A DNA stretch of 64,000 nt from Eisenbergiella porci. GTDB taxonomy: Bacteria > Bacillota > Clostridia > Lachnospirales > Lachnospiraceae. Positions 8,590-16,523 of this stretch are shown in pieces. The notes beneath the pieces were generated by a model that searched no databases, was not told the DNA's origin, and saw nothing but the letters and a program-made list of their open reading frames with translations. Position 1 is the first letter of the stretch, and the number at the start of each line of letters is the position of its first letter. The translations under genes and the position numbers were made by a program. The stretch spans positions 117,003 to 181,002 of the forward strand of contig NZ_VUMI01000006.1 of NCBI RefSeq assembly GCF_009696275.1, given 5' to 3'.

Positions 8590-10167
8590 GTGCGAAAAAA
8601 AGGTATTATTTTCTGTACAAGTATACTTTTATTTTGGGGTTTTCTGCTGTTTGGAATAAATGAGGAAGCCAGGGAAAACGAAAAAATATTATCCACAGCT
8701 ATTAAAACAGAAGATGAGCTCAACCTTATGAAGGAAGGCAGAGAAGCTTCAGAAGAACTTCCGGGAGCTTTTGTACGATTTTGTGAAAAGGAACTGCCAT
8801 ATGATGGGAATTATGGATTCTATTATATTTCACAGTCAATGAATACGGAACAATTTGAAGGTCAGTTAAAAACCCTGGATCATCAGACAGAAGTTTATTT
8901 TTATGAAGACAGTTATTGGAAGGATAAAAAGAGCGCTGTCAGGGAAGGGCATCCCTTCCGGTTTATAGTATTTGGAGACGGATGGTATACCGAGGATGAA
9001 ATCGTATTTTCAGGGCTGCCGATAATCAGTATTACAGGAGATTTAGTGGAATCTGAACAAAAGTCTGTCAGCAATAACAGCAGGATTGTCGTATGGAATC
9101 CTTCTGATGCTATTGCCGGTGGAATGTATACCATTAAAGAGAGTTATTGTACTTATTATGAAAGAGGAGCCAGCAGCCGTCAGTTTGATAAGAAGAGTTT
9201 TGGAATACGGCTGTTTGATGAAAAGGGAGATTCACAAAGTAAATCCTTTTTGGGCATGCGCGATGATAATAAATGGATATTGAATGCGCTTTATTCAGAT
9301 ACAAGCAAAATCCGTGAAAAACTGGCACTTGATATATGGAGTGAAATAAGTCCGAATCTGTCAGGCAGCAGGATGGAATATGCGGAGGTGTTTGTTAACG
9401 GATTCTACCGCGGATTGTATGGGCTGATGGAGCCGATTGATAGAAAGCAGCTGTCGTTGAAGGAAGGGGATTATCTATATAAATGCGGTTCCCTGGAAGG
9501 GATAAATAAGGAATATTATGTTCCATTATCCGATTGTATGGAAACAGAAGATATTGAGGTGGAATATCCGAAAGAACCGCAGCCTGATATCTGGGCACCG
9601 ATGCAGTATTATACTGAATTTATTACGGAGGGTAATATTACCGAAAACTCAGTTAAGCTTGATGAAGAAAATGTGGTTAATTATTGGCTTTTTGCGCAGT
9701 TCCTTTCTGCTTCGGACAATATAGACAAGAATTTTTTTATTGCGGCATCTGAAGACGGAAACGGACTGCTTCTACAGAAAATACCGTGGGACTTAAATTA
9801 TAGTTTTGGAGATGCCTGGTCGGATGAAACAACAAACATGACCAAATTCGGTGTTTTTGACATTGATACAATTTATTCGCTGCAGGATTACCAAAATCTG
9901 TATCAAAGTCGGCCTGACGAAATATCCGGTCTTACAAAAAGTCTGTGGAATTCTATGAGAGATGGGGTGATACAACAGGAACGTTTATGTGAAGCGGCAG
10001 ATGAGTATATGACAATGCTGGCAGAAAGCGGTGCGTTTGCAAGGGAGTCTTTGCGTTGGCCGGAAGCGGAAAACAATACTGATATTTCTTCTATAAAGGA
10101 ATATATCGGGGAGCGGATTGCATTTCTTGACAGCGTCATTGCAGATGGAAGCAATTATGGAGATTAG
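8590..10167 (+). CDS. CotH kinase family protein
   Basis: A 525-residue protein with an N-terminal signal or anchor (~residues 4-23) and a CotH domain. Family motifs seen are YERGASSRQFDKKSFGI (~195), a WILNALYSDTSKIR stretch (~230), the VFVNG.Y.GLYGLMEPID block (~265) and the metal-binding IPWDLNYSFGD (~395). CotH proteins are atypical secreted protein kinases, first known from spore coats and common in anaerobic Clostridia next to VTC-domain genes. The GTG start at 8590 follows AAGGAG by 5 nt; that ribosome site abuts the right end of the IS remnant. It is the first gene of an operon with the VTC and DUF4956 genes. Confidence 0.85.
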   Translation: MRKKGIIFCTSILLFWGFLLFGINEEARENEKILSTAIKTEDELNLMKEGREASEELPGAFVRFCEKELPYDGNYGFYYISQSMNTEQFEGQLKTLDHQTEVYFYEDSYWKDKKSAVREGHPFRFIVFGDGWYTEDEIVFSGLPIISITGDLVESEQKSVSNNSRIVVWNPSDAIAGGMYTIKESYCTYYERGASSRQFDKKSFGIRLFDEKGDSQSKSFLGMRDDNKWILNALYSDTSKIREKLALDIWSEISPNLSGSRMEYAEVFVNGFYRGLYGLMEPIDRKQLSLKEGDYLYKCGSLEGINKEYYVPLSDCMETEDIEVEYPKEPQPDIWAPMQYYTEFITEGNITENSVKLDEENVVNYWLFAQFLSASDNIDKNFFIAASEDGNGLLLQKIPWDLNYSFGDAWSDETTNMTKFGVFDIDTIYSLQDYQNLYQSRPDEISGLTKSLWNSMRDGVIQQERLCEAADEYMTMLAESGAFARESLRWPEAENNTDISSIKEYIGERIAFLDSVIADGSNYGD

Positions 10168-10173
10168 AAACCG

Positions 10174-10878
10174 ATGGATTACAGAGTAGAAGAAAAATAT
10201 ATCTGTACGGAGGGAGAGCTTCAGATTTTAGCCGGAAGGCTGTCTTCCATAATGAAGGAGGACGGACATCATGAGGAAGGAAAGAGATATCAGATCAGGA
10301 GCCTGTATTTTGATGATTTTGATGATTCCTGCCTTGCTGAAACAATAGATGGTGCAAATGACAGAAAAAAGTTCCGTATCCGCATTTATGGCGGCCATAC
10401 CGACAGAATTGCTCTTGAGGTCAAATATAAATTGAATGGTATGACAAAAAAGGATGCCTGTCTGCTCACTGAAGAACAATGTAGAGAGCTTATGGCAGGG
10501 AGAAGACTGCCCTTTCAAAAGTCTTCTCCTAAGGTTTTGCGTATGCTGTATCTGGCAATGACAACGGACTGGCTTTTGCCGGTAACTATTGTGCAGTATG
10601 AAAGAACAGCATATATAAGTAACATAGGAAATGTCAGAATTACATTTGACAGAAATATTTCAGCGTCTGCTGATATCAGGCATTTTTTGGAACCCGGAAT
10701 CAGACTTATGCCTGTCATGGAAAAGGGAAAGCATGTTCTGGAAGTAAAATATGATGAAGTGCTTCCGGATTATATTGCACAGGCGCTGGAAACGGGGAGG
10801 CACCAGCAGACCCCTTTTTCAAAATATAAGGAATGCAGAATAGCGCTTGAAGCATACAGAACAGGAGAAATGAGATGA
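10174..10878 (+). CDS. VTC-domain (polyphosphate polymerase-like) protein
   Basis: A 234-residue protein made almost entirely of a VTC domain, the triphosphate-tunnel fold of the yeast polyphosphate polymerase Vtc4. Visible tunnel strands are RVEEKYI (start), SLYFDDFDDSC (~45), KKFRIRIYG (~65), LEVKYKLNGMTKKD (~80) and LEVKYDEVLPDYI (~190), supplying alternating basic and acidic side chains. It has no signal or membrane segment. It starts 6 nt after the CotH stop and its stop overlaps the DUF4956 start, so the three are co-translated. A phosphate or nucleotide polymerisation role is inferred from the fold; the bacterial product is not settled. Confidence 0.85.
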   Translation: MDYRVEEKYICTEGELQILAGRLSSIMKEDGHHEEGKRYQIRSLYFDDFDDSCLAETIDGANDRKKFRIRIYGGHTDRIALEVKYKLNGMTKKDACLLTEEQCRELMAGRRLPFQKSSPKVLRMLYLAMTTDWLLPVTIVQYERTAYISNIGNVRITFDRNISASADIRHFLEPGIRLMPVMEKGKHVLEVKYDEVLPDYIAQALETGRHQQTPFSKYKECRIALEAYRTGEMR

Positions 10879-11306
10879 GTGCAAAGGATATAATCAAAAA
10901 GTCGGTACTGGAAGGATTTTCAATGGAGATGTCGGTTTATCATATCATCTTCATTCTTCTTGTAACGGTAGTACTGTCGATGTATATATTTTATATTTAC
11001 CGTTTGAACAGCCACAGCAGTTTTTATTCCAGGGACTTTAACAAGACACTGGCAATCATGCCGGTTCTGACAGCGGCTATTGTGCTGGCGCTCCAGTCTT
11101 CTATTGTTATTTCTCTGGGTATGGTAGGCGCCCTGTCAATTGTTCGTTTTCGGAATGCCATAAAAAGTCCTATGGATCTTCTGTTTCTGTTCTGGTCCAT
11201 CAGCACCGGAATTATATGTGGGGCCGGGCTGTATGTGCTGGCAATTGTTACCTGCCTGATTGTAACGATACTTTCATTTCTGCTTGATTTTATAAAAATG
11301 CCGTAG
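10875..11306 (+). CDS. DUF4956 membrane protein, N-terminal part (gene broken by in-frame TAG)
   Basis: A 143-residue protein with about three hydrophobic segments (~20-42, ~58-80, ~108-138) and the family hallmark MVGALSIVRFRNAIKSPMDL (~85-104). It overlaps the VTC stop by 4 bp. The frame stops at TAG 11304-11306 and then stays open, without a frame change, to 11546, giving a further ~80 residues of the kind that normally form the cytoplasmic tail of DUF4956 proteins. The intact gene would be about 224 codons. Either a nonsense mutation has shortened the protein, leaving the membrane core, or the codon is read through. The family sits with VTC and CotH proteins and presumably works with them at the membrane. 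Confidence 0.8.
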   Translation: MSAKDIIKKSVLEGFSMEMSVYHIIFILLVTVVLSMYIFYIYRLNSHSSFYSRDFNKTLAIMPVLTAAIVLALQSSIVISLGMVGALSIVRFRNAIKSPMDLLFLFWSISTGIICGAGLYVLAIVTCLIVTILSFLLDFIKMP

Positions 11307-11321
11307 GCACCGCTTCTTCTG

Positions 11322-11546
11322 GTGGTAAATAGCTCGGATAAAGAAATAGAAAAGAAATTTCTGCCTGTACTGAATTCTTTTGCCAAAGGTTATAAAATCA
11401 GGTCGCGTAATATAACGCCTGCCGGGATTGATTATGTAATTGAGCTAAGGACAAAGGATGAAATGGGCCTGATGGAAGCCTGCAGCAAACTGGAAGGACT
11501 GGATTCCATATCCCTTTTGACACATGATGGGGATATCAGATATTAA
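11322..11546 (+). pseudogene. DUF4956 C-terminal tail, in frame after the TAG
   Basis: A GTG-initiated 74-codon ORF in exactly the same frame as the DUF4956 gene, separated from it only by the TAG and five codons reading APLLL. The sequence (VVNSSDKEIEKKF... through SISLLTHDGDIRY) looks like the soluble alpha/beta tail of DUF4956 proteins, not an independent gene. No ribosome site precedes the GTG, so independent translation is unlikely. The reading frame itself is not otherwise degraded, which points to a recent event or a sequencing difference. Confidence 0.6.
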
Positions 11547-11654
11547 AGGTGGCAGAGGTTCCTTGGTTAACATCTCAAATGCAGATAACGGCAGTGGGGA
11601 ATAAAGAAAACCAAACCGGACATACTATTCCCAAAACAGAAAGGCGGAAAGAGT

Positions 11655-11837
11655 ATGGACAAGAATGGACAGAATTTATCCGGTTCCAAAACGAAGAACT
11701 TAAGCGTATATGACGACGGCAATATTCCCGAAGTGGATTTGCCGCTGCCCGATGACAGTACGCAGGATGTCATTCCTGATGAGGTGCCCAGGAAAGATGG
11801 CCCTGGCGGAGAAAACAGCAATAAAAACAATGACTGA
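11655..11837 (+). CDS. Small acidic Pro/Asp-rich protein, unknown
   Basis: A 60-codon ORF with an AAGGCGG-type ribosome site ~6 nt upstream of its ATG, about 110 bp after the DUF4956 tail and before a strong terminator, so it would be the last gene of the CotH operon. The product is hydrophilic and acidic, without a signal peptide or membrane segment: an N-terminal polar part, then IPEVDLPLPDDSTQDVIPDE and a terminal VPRKDGPGGE stretch. No family is recognised. The position and ribosome site argue that it is real, but no domain supports it. Confidence 0.45.
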   Translation: MDKNGQNLSGSKTKNLSVYDDGNIPEVDLPLPDDSTQDVIPDEVPRKDGPGGENSNKNND

Positions 11838-11893
11838 CTCAGCCCCGCTGCACAGGGGATAAAACGGCGGAATGGAATAGAGACAGCCTGCAG

Positions 11894-11933
11894 GCGGATA
11901 CCACAGCATGAAGCATGCCGGTATCCGCTTTTT
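11894..11933 (+). terminator. Intrinsic terminator of the CotH operon
   Basis: GCGGATACC (11894-11902) pairs with GGTATCCGC (11920-11928); an inner GCATG/CATGC stem extends the hairpin, and TTTTT follows (11929-11933). It ends the rightward CotH transcript. Confidence 0.85.
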
Positions 11934-12058
11934 AGTTGATTTCAGAGGTAAAGAAACGTCAGGCATTTCAGTAATATCCCGGTATCAGGCCCTGGAAGGA
12001 GCTGTTGTTCATACACACAGAAATGAGGCAAAACAGGCGTTTGTTTGAAAACAGTCCC

Positions 12059-12087
12059 TTGTAACCTCCCTTCTAATGTGGTAAACT
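12059..12087 (+). promoter_or_regulatory. Promoter TTGTAA-17-TAAACT with extended -10
   Basis: TTGTAA at 12059-12064, a 17-bp spacer, and TGgTAAACT ending at 12087 (extended -10). It lies after the terminator at 11.9 kb and ~110 bp before the GT4 start at 12201, so it probably begins the central glycan operon. Confidence 0.55.
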
Positions 12088-12200
12088 AAGTTGAATTTGT
12101 GTACCCAAATTAAGGAAGTGTTAATTCTGTTCATGAAGGATGGGCAGGATCTTCCCGGAATGTTAATGTAGGAGCAGCCGGTGCACGGATGGGAGCAAAT

Positions 12201-13301
12201 ATGCGTAAAATAATCTTTCATATAAACAGCCTGGAACAGGGCGGGGCTGAGCGGGTTATTACCAATCTGGCCCACCAGTTTGCGGCTGAGGGTTACGAGG
12301 TCTATATCGCTACGGAATGGTATGCGGAAAATGAATTTCGTATTGATAAGAGTATTACAAGAGTCCATGTGGGTCTGAATGCGGAGGAAGAGGGCAAGGG
12401 CAGAATCGCCAAGCTGAGAATCCGTGAGAAGAGGCTGCGGGCTTTTATAAAAAAGGTGAGGCCGGATGTGGTGGTGGCGTTCTGCCATAAGGCGAATTAC
12501 CGCGCTATAACGGCTGCATTGGGAACCGGGATTCCGGTCATCGTCTCGGTAAGAACGGATCCTGTTGGGCATTATGACAAATGGGATGATAAAATCCAGA
12601 TCCCTCTTCTGTTTCCCAGGGCAGCAGGCTGCGTGTTCCAGACGGAAGGGCAGCGGGATTTTTTTCCGGTCAAGGTACAGCGGAAATCACGTATCATACT
12701 GAATCCGCTGAATAATAAATATCTGGATATTCCCAAACCGGAAACAAGGGTAAAAGAAGTGGTGCAGTCAGGCAGGCTGGTGGATTTCAAAAACCAGCTT
12801 ATGTTAATCCGTGCTTTTGATAAAGTACATCAGAAGCATCCCGACTATGTACTTAAAATATACGGCGGCGATTCCAGGGACGGTACGAAGGAGCTTCTGG
12901 AGCAGCTGATTGCCGAAAGAAAAGCCGAAGCTTATGTGTTCCTGATGGGGGCCAGTGATTCCCTGGAGAGGCAGTTGGTGAATGCTTCTGTTTTTGCGTT
13001 TTCCTCCGACTGGGAGGGGCTTCCCAATGCGTTGCTGGAGGCGATGGCTCTGGGGCTTCCCATTGTGTCCACTGACTGTCCCTGCGGCGGTCCAAGGACA
13101 GTGATACAGGATGGGGTAAACGGCCTTTTAGTGCCGATTAAGGACGAGGACGCGATGGCGGAGGGGATCTGCCGTCTGATAGAAAATCCGGAGCTGGCGG
13201 AACGCCTTGGAAGCAAGGCCCGGGATATCCGAAAAATTGCCAACAGCAAGGCGGTTTTTGAACAGTGGCAGGATTATATAGAATCAGTATGCAGACACTG
13301 A
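12201..13301 (+). CDS. Glycosyltransferase family 4
   Basis: A GT-B enzyme of 366 residues. ATG 12201 is preferred to 12189 because GGGAG lies 5 nt upstream of it. N-terminal signature LEQGGAERVITNLAHQ (~10-25); donor-side SGRLVDFKNQ (~190), the EX7E motif in WEGLPNALLE (~270) and STDCPCGGP (~290) before the GVNGLLVP loop. This is the subfamily of GalNAc/glucosyl-type capsule GT4s. It shares the distinctive STDCPCGGP block with the GT4 at 16524, so the two are probable paralogs. It is the first gene of the central operon. Confidence 0.9.
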   Translation: MRKIIFHINSLEQGGAERVITNLAHQFAAEGYEVYIATEWYAENEFRIDKSITRVHVGLNAEEEGKGRIAKLRIREKRLRAFIKKVRPDVVVAFCHKANYRAITAALGTGIPVIVSVRTDPVGHYDKWDDKIQIPLLFPRAAGCVFQTEGQRDFFPVKVQRKSRIILNPLNNKYLDIPKPETRVKEVVQSGRLVDFKNQLMLIRAFDKVHQKHPDYVLKIYGGDSRDGTKELLEQLIAERKAEAYVFLMGASDSLERQLVNASVFAFSSDWEGLPNALLEAMALGLPIVSTDCPCGGPRTVIQDGVNGLLVPIKDEDAMAEGICRLIENPELAERLGSKARDIRKIANSKAVFEQWQDYIESVCRH

Positions 13302-13404
13302 CAGCTGTCTGTGAGGCAGCTGTAACTGGTATGGCTGCGGACATAAGAGAGGTACGAAAAGATTCCCGCCTGCGGTAAAGGCGGACAGAGAGGTGCAAGA
13401 AAGT

Positions 13405-14145
13405 ATGTTTTCCTATGCGGATTATAAAGAGATCATAAGAATTATCAAAGAAAGCGGCAGGGCCTGTAATTTCAGGCAGGCGCAGGAAAAGGATAAATTT
13501 ATTATCATGCGTCATGATGTGGAATTCAGTGTGGATCGTGCTTTTGCGCTTTCCAAGCTGGAGCTTTCCATGGATTTTACTTCCACTTATTTCTTCCAGT
13601 GGACGAACAATTCCTACAATATCCTGTCCAAGAAAAATATGGATATGATTAAATATATGCATGAAAGAGGACATGTTATCGGCCTCCACTTCGCTTTGAA
13701 CGGCCTGACTGATATGGAGCTTGTGCGCAGGAAGATACTGCAGGAAATCCATGTGCTCAGTGAAATGCTGGGCTTTGAAATCACAGAGTTTTCCATCCAC
13801 AGGCCTTCGGCGGATGTGCTTCGGGAGAATATCAAATTCCCCGGCATCATCAATGCTTATCAGGATGAATTTTTCACCTTTTCAGAAAACGTAACAGCGG
13901 ATACGCCGCTTCATGTAAAATATATTTCCGACGCCAAGCACAGGTGGAATTATGGGGTGCCGGATGAAGAAACGCTGCTGGGATATGATAGGGTACAGAT
14001 TCTGACCCATCCTTATTCCTGGACGAAGAAGGGGTATGATAATCTGGAGAATTTCAGGACGCTGCTTCAGGAGCGTAATGCAGAGCTGATGGATACTATC
14101 GATAACGAGTGTAAGCACTTCGCCAGCATCCGCGATTCGTTGTAG
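13405..14145 (+). CDS. Polysaccharide deacetylase-superfamily protein
   Basis: About 246 residues, NodB-like fold. Metal and catalytic candidates are MRHDVEFSVDRA (~34-45), HVIGLHFALN (~92-101, with its His) and FSIHRPSAD (~132-140). There is no signal peptide, which suggests a cytoplasmic substrate such as a nucleotide or lipid-linked sugar. The ATG at 13405 lies downstream of GAGAGG; GTG 13393 is in frame but would overlap that site. It lies between a GT4 and the ~326-bp inverted repeat that precedes the first AsnB-like gene. It is distinct from the DUF2334 deacetylase at 862. Confidence 0.75.
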   Translation: MFSYADYKEIIRIIKESGRACNFRQAQEKDKFIIMRHDVEFSVDRAFALSKLELSMDFTSTYFFQWTNNSYNILSKKNMDMIKYMHERGHVIGLHFALNGLTDMELVRRKILQEIHVLSEMLGFEITEFSIHRPSADVLRENIKFPGIINAYQDEFFTFSENVTADTPLHVKYISDAKHRWNYGVPDEETLLGYDRVQILTHPYSWTKKGYDNLENFRTLLQERNAELMDTIDNECKHFASIRDSL

Positions 14146-14151
14146 GGCGGC

Positions 14152-14477
14152 GGCTCCCCGTCCGTCCCCGGAGGCCCCGGCTTCTGTTTGTCTCCTGTCT
14201 GCCGTCTGTCTGGCCGGGGCGGGGTTTTTGCTGGTTCGGCCTCAAAAATGGGATATTTCTAACAGGCTCCGTTTTCCCTGCGGCTGCCAAAATGGCGGAA
14301 CTCCTCACTGCGTTCGTCAGACATCGCCATTTTAGGCGGGCAGCCGCAGGGAAAGCGGAGTCTGTAAGAAATATCTCCATTTTCTCGGGACTCACCTGCA
14401 AAAATCCCCGTCCCGGCCAGACAGACGGCAGACAGGAGATAAACAGAAGCGCGGCCTCCGGGGACGGACGGGGAGCC
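14152..14477. repeat. Long imperfect inverted repeat (~326 bp foldback)
   Basis: Two arms of ~150 bp (14152-~14299 and ~14325-14477) are near-complementary over their whole length. Examples: GGCTCCCCGTCCGTCCCCGG at the left edge mirrors the right edge, GTCTGCCGTCTGTCTGGCC mirrors GGCCAGACAGACGGCAGAC, CCCTGCGGCTGCC mirrors GGCAGCCGCAGGG, and AAAATGGCG (14289) mirrors CGCCATTTT (14325). The loop is only ~27 nt. It fills the space between the deacetylase and the AsnB-like gene and holds no gene. It may be a MITE-like foldback element or a strong RNA hairpin. Confidence 0.9.
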
Positions 14478-14606
14478 TGGGGCTATGATGAAGGGCGTAA
14501 AGGATAAGGGCAAAAGATAAGGGGTTAGTTGGTGTAGAAGTGAAGTTTTTGAGTTTTAATGGTTGATATGGCATGAGGAGTTTGGTTTGGAAGGGAGTGA
14601 TGGAGG

Positions 14607-16511
14607 ATGTGCGGGATTTGCGGGTTTGTTAGCCGGGGGGATATTTCTTTGGAGGCTTTGCGGGGGATGAATGATACGATGTATCACCGGGGGCCTAATG
14701 ATTCCGGGGCGGAGATTTATGTCGGGGGAGATGGGTACCGGGTTGGATTTGCGCAGCGCAGGCTTTCTATCATGGATCTTTCGGAGCTGGGGCATCAGCC
14801 TATGCATTCGGAGGCTGCTTTTGGTGTGGCAGGGCAGTGTGTGAGTGTGGTTTTTAATGGTGAGATTTATAATTTCGGCGAATTGAAGAAGGAACTTTCG
14901 GACTACCCCTTTAAGTCTAACTGTGATACGGAGGTGATTATCGCAGCTTACCTGAAATGGGGTATTTCCTGTATTGACAGGATGAACGGGATGTTTGCCA
15001 TCGCTTTGTATGACAGGAGGTCGGATGAGGTTTTTCTGGTGCGGGACAGGATCGGGAAGAAGCCTTTGTATTATTGGATTGAGGGCGGTAATCTGGTCTT
15101 TGGGTCGGAGCTGAAGCCTTTGATGGCTTGTCCGGGATTCCGGAAGGAGATTCGCAGGGATGTGCTTGCCAGGTTTTTGTATCAGCAGTATATCAATGCG
15201 CCGGATAGTATTTTTAAGGATGTTTATAAGCTGGAGCCGGGAGGTGTGCTGCGGTTTCATCAGGGCGAAGTGAAGAAGTGGAAATATTGGGATATCGGCA
15301 GGGTGTATCACAGGATGCAGGAGCGGCCGGTTGAGGATTTTGATGAAGCGAAGGGGGAGCTGAAGGGGCTTTTGAAGAGAGCTGTGGCTTCCAGGATGAT
15401 CGCGGATGTGCCTTTGGGCAGTTTTTTGAGCGGGGGTTATGATTCTTCTTTGATGACGGCAATTGCTCAGGAGAATTCGGCGGAACCGGTGAAAACCTTT
15501 TCCATCGGGTTTGAGGAGGAGCGGTATGATGAGGCGGCGTATGCCAGGCAGGTGGCGGAGTATCTGGGGACGGATCATACGGAGGCTTATATTGATGAGA
15601 AGGGGATGTTTGAGCTTGTGGAGAGCATTCCGAAGTATTATGATGAGCCTTTTGCAGACAGTTCGCAGATCCCTACCATGTTGGTGTCGGCGCTTGCCAG
15701 GGAGCGGGTGACGGTGGCGTTGTCCGGTGACGGCGGGGATGAGTTTTTCTGCGGTTATCAGATGTATGACAGGCTGGCGCAGGCGCAGCGGCTGGATGGG
15801 GCGGGAGCGTTTGTCCATGGAGTTCTGGGGCTGCCGGGGCTTAAGGGGACGAAGCTGGAGGAAAGGCTTCCAGTGAAGGTGCGCGCTGTGTCGGAGAACC
15901 GGGATCCGGAGCTGAAAACGCAGATGTGTCCGCCGGCTTATCTGAAGACAGCCATGGCCTTTGTCCCGGAAAGCGGGCTGGACTGCAGGTATCCGCAGGA
16001 AAGCGGCTATCAGGTAAAGGACTGGCAGATCCGCAGAATGCTTCTTGATATGGATACGTATCTGCCGGGGGATATCCTGTGCAAGGTGGACAGGGCGTCC
16101 ATGAAATATTCGTTGGAAGCAAGGTGTCCGATTCTGGATAAGGATGTGATGGAGTATTCCTTCCGGCTGCCTCATTCTTTTAAATATGACGGGAAGGAAA
16201 AGAAGCGGATTCTGAAGAGTATCGCTTATGATTATATACCGCGTGAAATGCTGGATCGGAAAAAGAAGGGGTTTTCGGTGCCGTTGGATAAATGGCTGCG
16301 GGGACCGCTGCGGGAGAGTCTGGAGACGTATTCCGAAAAGGGATTTCTGGGACGGCAGGGAATTTTTGATGCGGATTATGTGAGCAGGTTTGTTACCAGG
16401 TATCTGGAGCAGGGAGACGGCGGTCCGGGAAGCGGATCCAATTATTCCAGGATAGTATGGGCTTTTTATACCTTTCAGCAGTGGTATGCCTGTTATATCA
16501 GACAGGCTTAA
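14607..16511 (+). CDS. asnB: Asparagine synthase (glutamine-hydrolysing) family amidotransferase
   Basis: 634 residues. MCGICGF gives the N-terminal nucleophile Cys2 of a class II glutamine amidotransferase, with YHRGPNDSG (~28-37) and FNGEIYNF (~85) as in AsnB. The C-terminal synthase domain has the ATP pyrophosphatase loop LSGGYDSS (~275) and SGDGGDEFFCGY (~370). In glycan loci such proteins are often thought to amidate a carboxylated sugar (uronamide) rather than aspartate; with a second copy 2.5 kb away and eight or more GT genes around, that is the favoured reading, by inference. The following GT4 starts within a few bases of the stop. Confidence 0.88.
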   Translation: MCGICGFVSRGDISLEALRGMNDTMYHRGPNDSGAEIYVGGDGYRVGFAQRRLSIMDLSELGHQPMHSEAAFGVAGQCVSVVFNGEIYNFGELKKELSDYPFKSNCDTEVIIAAYLKWGISCIDRMNGMFAIALYDRRSDEVFLVRDRIGKKPLYYWIEGGNLVFGSELKPLMACPGFRKEIRRDVLARFLYQQYINAPDSIFKDVYKLEPGGVLRFHQGEVKKWKYWDIGRVYHRMQERPVEDFDEAKGELKGLLKRAVASRMIADVPLGSFLSGGYDSSLMTAIAQENSAEPVKTFSIGFEEERYDEAAYARQVAEYLGTDHTEAYIDEKGMFELVESIPKYYDEPFADSSQIPTMLVSALARERVTVALSGDGGDEFFCGYQMYDRLAQAQRLDGAGAFVHGVLGLPGLKGTKLEERLPVKVRAVSENRDPELKTQMCPPAYLKTAMAFVPESGLDCRYPQESGYQVKDWQIRRMLLDMDTYLPGDILCKVDRASMKYSLEARCPILDKDVMEYSFRLPHSFKYDGKEKKRILKSIAYDYIPREMLDRKKKGFSVPLDKWLRGPLRESLETYSEKGFLGRQGIFDADYVSRFVTRYLEQGDGGPGSGSNYSRIVWAFYTFQQWYACYIRQA

Positions 16512-16523
16512 GGAGTGGTGAAG

